A stretch of DNA of 64,000 bases from Spirosoma linguale DSM 74. Lineage in GTDB: Bacteria > Bacteroidota > Bacteroidia > Cytophagales > Spirosomataceae. Position 1 is the stretch's first letter, and each line of letters begins with the position of its first letter. Positions 61,492-64,000 of the stretch are shown here, piece after piece. The stretch is from assembly GCA_000024525.1 (NCBI GenBank), contig CP001769.1:2776001-2840000 (forward strand). Direction: 5' to 3'. The notes under the pieces are model-generated. The model ran no database searches. It saw nothing but the letters and a program-made list of their open reading frames with translations, and was not told the origin of the DNA. The position numbers were made by a program, and so were the translations under genes.

Positions 61492-62433
61492 TCACTCGTT
61501 TACCGACTCTTGCACTTCCATACGGTAGCCGACGCCATGAACTGCCGAAATCTTTACAGTCGTGTCAGGCTGAAGGAGTTTCCGTAACCGGGAAATGAAC
61601 ACGTCGACGCTCCGGCCAACGATGATGCCTTCATCTTCCCAAACCAGTTTCAGAATCTGGTCGCGCTCTAAAACCTGATTGGGATGATTCGCCAGCAGCC
61701 GCAACAGCTTGGCTTCACGATAAGTAAGTTTGTGCTGATGAGTGCCGATGGAAAGCGTCAGGTTAGCCACATCGAGCGAAGAGCGGCCAAAGTTCAACAG
61801 GGCTGGATTGAGCACTAATGCCGGTTGCTGCGGAATGTCGGCACCTACATGCCCTTTATTTCGGTTCCAGCCCACAACCAGTAAACCCACCAGCAATCCT
61901 CCCAGGCTTAGAATAGGCCAGATCGGTATGCGCGGAACTGGCGGAGTGGCTCCCTCGAAGGTAACCTGCAATACATAACAACCCGCACGCATGGAGCGTC
62001 CTACACAAGGAATGGAATGCCCGTCGAGCAAGTCGTGGAATGAATAGCCCAGCTGAAATGTCCCCCGCTTACAGTCCAGTACGGCCACATCATACGGCTG
62101 AGTCACTTTGTGCAGCCGGAACGACGCCTGAAGTATGCCGGGAAGCTGGTCATAATCGAAATTATGGCCAAACTGAACCTGAAATGTTTGGGGGTTCAGT
62201 TGCTGAACGGCCGGGATTCGGGATGTCGAATCGCCAGCCGCCCGCAGCAAATGGTGCGCCGTTCGGCGGAGTGCCAGATTCACTTTTTCGGGCGTAAAGA
62301 GATTTCCCGATGGCGAGCCTATGCCGATAAATCGGACAAAAAGCATCCCGATGAGCAGCAGAAACCCACTGACGATCAGCACCCGTAAACCTTTAAACAA
62401 CCCCATCCGCATCACAGCCAAATTTTTTAGCAT
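61492..62433 (-). CDS. Membrane-anchored winged-helix regulator
   Basis: A 313-residue protein. Helix 1 (about residues 16-38) and helix 2 (about 172-190) bracket an extracytoplasmic sensor part of some 130 residues (NFDYDQLPGILQASFRLH, CVGRSMRAGCYVLQVTFEG). The C-terminus holds an OmpR/PhoB-type winged helix: NLTLSIGTHQHKLTYREAKLLRLLANHPNQVLERDQILKLVWEDE and VDVFISRLRKLLQPDTTVKISAVHGVGYRM. There is no receiver domain. It is a ToxR-like one-component regulator and overlaps the upstream secreted-protein gene by 7 bases, so all three genes of the run are probably one transcript. Confidence 0.85.
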   Translation of the reverse strand: MLKNLAVMRMGLFKGLRVLIVSGFLLLIGMLFVRFIGIGSPSGNLFTPEKVNLALRRTAHHLLRAAGDSTSRIPAVQQLNPQTFQVQFGHNFDYDQLPGILQASFRLHKVTQPYDVAVLDCKRGTFQLGYSFHDLLDGHSIPCVGRSMRAGCYVLQVTFEGATPPVPRIPIWPILSLGGLLVGLLVVGWNRNKGHVGADIPQQPALVLNPALLNFGRSSLDVANLTLSIGTHQHKLTYREAKLLRLLANHPNQVLERDQILKLVWEDEGIIVGRSVDVFISRLRKLLQPDTTVKISAVHGVGYRMEVQESVNE

Positions 62434-62864
62434 TTATTCCAGGTAAACAAGTTAATTATCCCGAGTTTAAAAATCCGTTTGCCCGGCTTGTAAACGTCAC
62501 CAGCGTTATGAACCGGCTCCACAACCAGTTCATCACCAAGCTGTACAGTTGGCCAGATTTCGTCGAGCTGCACCGAATAAACGCCTTTCAGCCGTTTATC
62601 GGGCCAATGCTGAACGGTTTTACCTGCCCGGCGAAGCATTACCTGAAACAACATCGGTTTATGTTTTGACGACCTCGGATTACCCTCAACAAACGCTAAA
62701 ACACCCCGGCTATACATCGGTAGTGCATCGTAAGGAATCGGGTGGCCGTTCATCGTTACAGCACTTTCATATCCGGCAAGATTGCTGTCCGGCTTCGCCT
62801 GAATAACAGGGGCGAGTAAACTACACACTATCAGACAGATTTGGACTATTCTATTTCGTTTCAT
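62427..62864 (-). CDS. Secreted hypothetical protein, 145 aa
   Basis: A signal peptide (IVQICLIVCSLLAPVIQA) precedes about 123 mature residues. The mature part contains VLAFVEGNPRSSKHKPMLFQVMLRRAGKTVQHWPDKRLKGVYSVQLDEI and LGDELVVEPVHNAGDVYKPGKRIFKLG, a beta-rich pattern. No family is recognised. It overlaps the winged-helix regulator gene and may deliver or interact with its signal. Confidence 0.7.
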   Translation of the reverse strand: MKRNRIVQICLIVCSLLAPVIQAKPDSNLAGYESAVTMNGHPIPYDALPMYSRGVLAFVEGNPRSSKHKPMLFQVMLRRAGKTVQHWPDKRLKGVYSVQLDEIWPTVQLGDELVVEPVHNAGDVYKPGKRIFKLGIINLFTWNKC

Positions 62865-62887
62865 GTAAACGTCAGTTATAGAATAAA

Positions 62888-63298
62888 TTACTGTACCAGA
62901 ATCTCATTATGCGGTAACGCATAGCGTTTGTCGGTAGTCAGTAACAAAATCTGATCCCCTTTTTTACAGCGCGAAAGCACTTGCTGCACTGGAATCTGCC
63001 GAAATGTCTTTTCCGAAAACAGGTGTACCGTTTTTGTTTGGTTATCGCGGATGGCCAGTTTAAAGTCAATTTTGTTCAGTGCTGTCGTTTTCGCTGGAGT
63101 AATAGCCACCGTAGAGACACACAGATTCCCCTTGGCATTAGCCGAAAGCCTGCATTGCCCGGTTGGGCTGTAGCGATCAACCAGAAGTTTGCTACTCACA
63201 AAAGCGGCTGAGCAACTGGAAAATTTCTCCTGCGCCAGACTCAAGGTGGAGAGGCAGCAGCCCACGCTAACCAGTACGACTTGCATTAGATTCTTCAT
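62888..63298 (-). CDS. Secreted hypothetical protein, 136 aa
   Basis: A signal peptide (MKNLMQVVLVSVGCCLSTLSLAQ) precedes a compact domain. The C-terminal parts of this protein and the next one are alike in layout (QQVLSRCKKGDQILLLTTDKRYALPHNEILV compared with the LGDELVVEPV region), suggesting two related beta domains. Four Cys in the mature part may form disulfides. It is the first gene of a run with 62427 and the membrane regulator. Confidence 0.68.
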   Translation of the reverse strand: MKNLMQVVLVSVGCCLSTLSLAQEKFSSCSAAFVSSKLLVDRYSPTGQCRLSANAKGNLCVSTVAITPAKTTALNKIDFKLAIRDNQTKTVHLFSEKTFRQIPVQQVLSRCKKGDQILLLTTDKRYALPHNEILVQ

Positions 63299-63458
63299 GA
63301 CTCTTATTTGTTTAGTGATGAAGCAAATCTACAGTCCCGTGCAGGCAACCTTTGTTAAACGCCTGTAAAACAATGTAAAGGAAATGTAAAAATGAAGCAG
63401 CGGTACAGTACGTCAGCAATTTGACCAGCCAATCTGAGCTTTTGCGTATGTTTGCCGC

Positions 63459-63977
63459 ATGAACTCATTTATTGATACCGACCTGGCGCTACTGGCGCTT
63501 CAGGAAGAGCAGCTTCAATTCGACACCTTCAATGCCGATACAGCCTGGCAACTGGGAATGCGCCTGAAAGAGGCCGTCGAAGTACGCGGCAAAGCTGTAG
63601 CCATCGACATCCAGCTATTTGGGCATCCGTTATTTTTTTACGCCATGCCCGGCACTACACCCGACAACATCGACTGGATTCGGCGGAAACGGAACGTGGT
63701 CGAACGCTTCCACCGCAGTTCGTACGCGGTACGGCTGTCGTTAAAGAAAAAACAGACCACCCTCACCGATCAGGCGGGGCTCCCCCTGCGCGACAATGCA
63801 GCTGCGGGCGGTGGCTTTCCGATTCGCCTTCGTGGGTCGGCCTGCATTGGTGCCATTACCATTTCGGGCGTGCCGATGCGGGAAGACCACGGCATTATTG
63901 TCGAGGTACTAGCTACCTGGCTTAATCTTCCCATAGCCGAACTAGCCTTGCCGCCTGTCGACGATATGGACGATTAA
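63459..63977 (+). CDS. UPF0303 / heme-degrading domain protein
   Basis: A 172-residue member of the HbpS/UPF0303 group. Features: WQLGMRLKEAVEVRGKAVAIDIQLFGHPLFFYAMPGTTPDNIDWIRRKRNVVERFHRSSYAV and DNAAAGGGFPIRLRGSACIGAITISGVPMREDHGIIVEVLATWL. The heme-degrading name comes from HbpS relatives; enzymatic activity is not settled for this group. Cytosolic, a single gene near the window end. Confidence 0.9.
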   Translation: MNSFIDTDLALLALQEEQLQFDTFNADTAWQLGMRLKEAVEVRGKAVAIDIQLFGHPLFFYAMPGTTPDNIDWIRRKRNVVERFHRSSYAVRLSLKKKQTTLTDQAGLPLRDNAAAGGGFPIRLRGSACIGAITISGVPMREDHGIIVEVLATWLNLPIAELALPPVDDMDD

Positions 63978-64000
63978 TGCAAGTCAGGATAAAGCCTGCG

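Overview
The window looks like a chromosomal segment of a Bacteroidota bacterium of the order Cytophagales, most likely Spirosoma or a close relative. The basis is recognition of families and is not a database match: a tmRNA with a GEYNYAMAA tag, BT_3928- and DUF1599-type proteins next to folP, GH92, GH43 and MGH1-like glycosidases, a NtrY/NtrC-type pair beside a MacAB-like exporter, SdpR/SdpI, and TAnnTTTG -7 promoter elements. Most genes are of moderate to high G+C (one 60-base line inside gltB has 35 G/C). A block at about 29.4-32.1 kb is much more AT-rich (a sampled line has 18 G/C in 60).

Layout. 0-9 kb: a partial gene, tmRNA (ssrA), a hypothetical gene, hydrolase-sdpI-sdpR, a membrane protein, a large glycosidase with an SDR. 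9-23 kb: UV endonuclease UvsE, FKBP, a PadR unit, a 23-copy heptamer array, proS, surface proteins, aroK, BT_3928-DUF1599-folP, tRNA-Lys and an amidohydrolase. 23-29.4 kb: gltB-gltD. 29.4-33.3 kb: AT-rich accessory block. 33.3-36.4 kb: AraC regulator, Tet(X)-like monooxygenase, DUF4256 and AAC(6')-like acetyltransferase. 36.4-45.6 kb: GH43, DUF2461, AraC/aldehyde dehydrogenase/EthD/DUF779, DoxX, small charged ORFs, SPL-family radical SAM and a RES/Xre toxin-antitoxin pair. 45.7-48.5 kb: molybdate import (modABC) with a molybdopterin oxidoreductase. 48.6-57.5 kb: a seven-gene run, adaptor - TolC - ABC ATPase - two permeases - sigma-54 regulator - sensor kinase, with a candidate sigma-54 promoter and a palindromic enhancer. 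57.8-64 kb: GH92, quinone oxidoreductase, a membrane-anchored winged-helix regulator with two secreted proteins, and a UPF0303 protein.

The most interesting part is 29.68-33.26 kb. It reads as two integron-like gene cassettes with attC-like imperfect palindromes and no integrase in the window. Cassette 1 carries a RuvC/RNase H-fold-like protein, a Ser/Thr kinase and a previously uncalled 51-residue ORF whose start overlaps the kinase stop. Cassette 2 carries one unknown gene whose 3' end is cut by a 1,065-bp IS630-family element with TA duplication; removing the element restores the reading frame. The second theme is an abundance of intergenic palindromes: terminators that absorb gene 3' ends, hairpins built from repeated AT-rich words, and branched REP-like elements.
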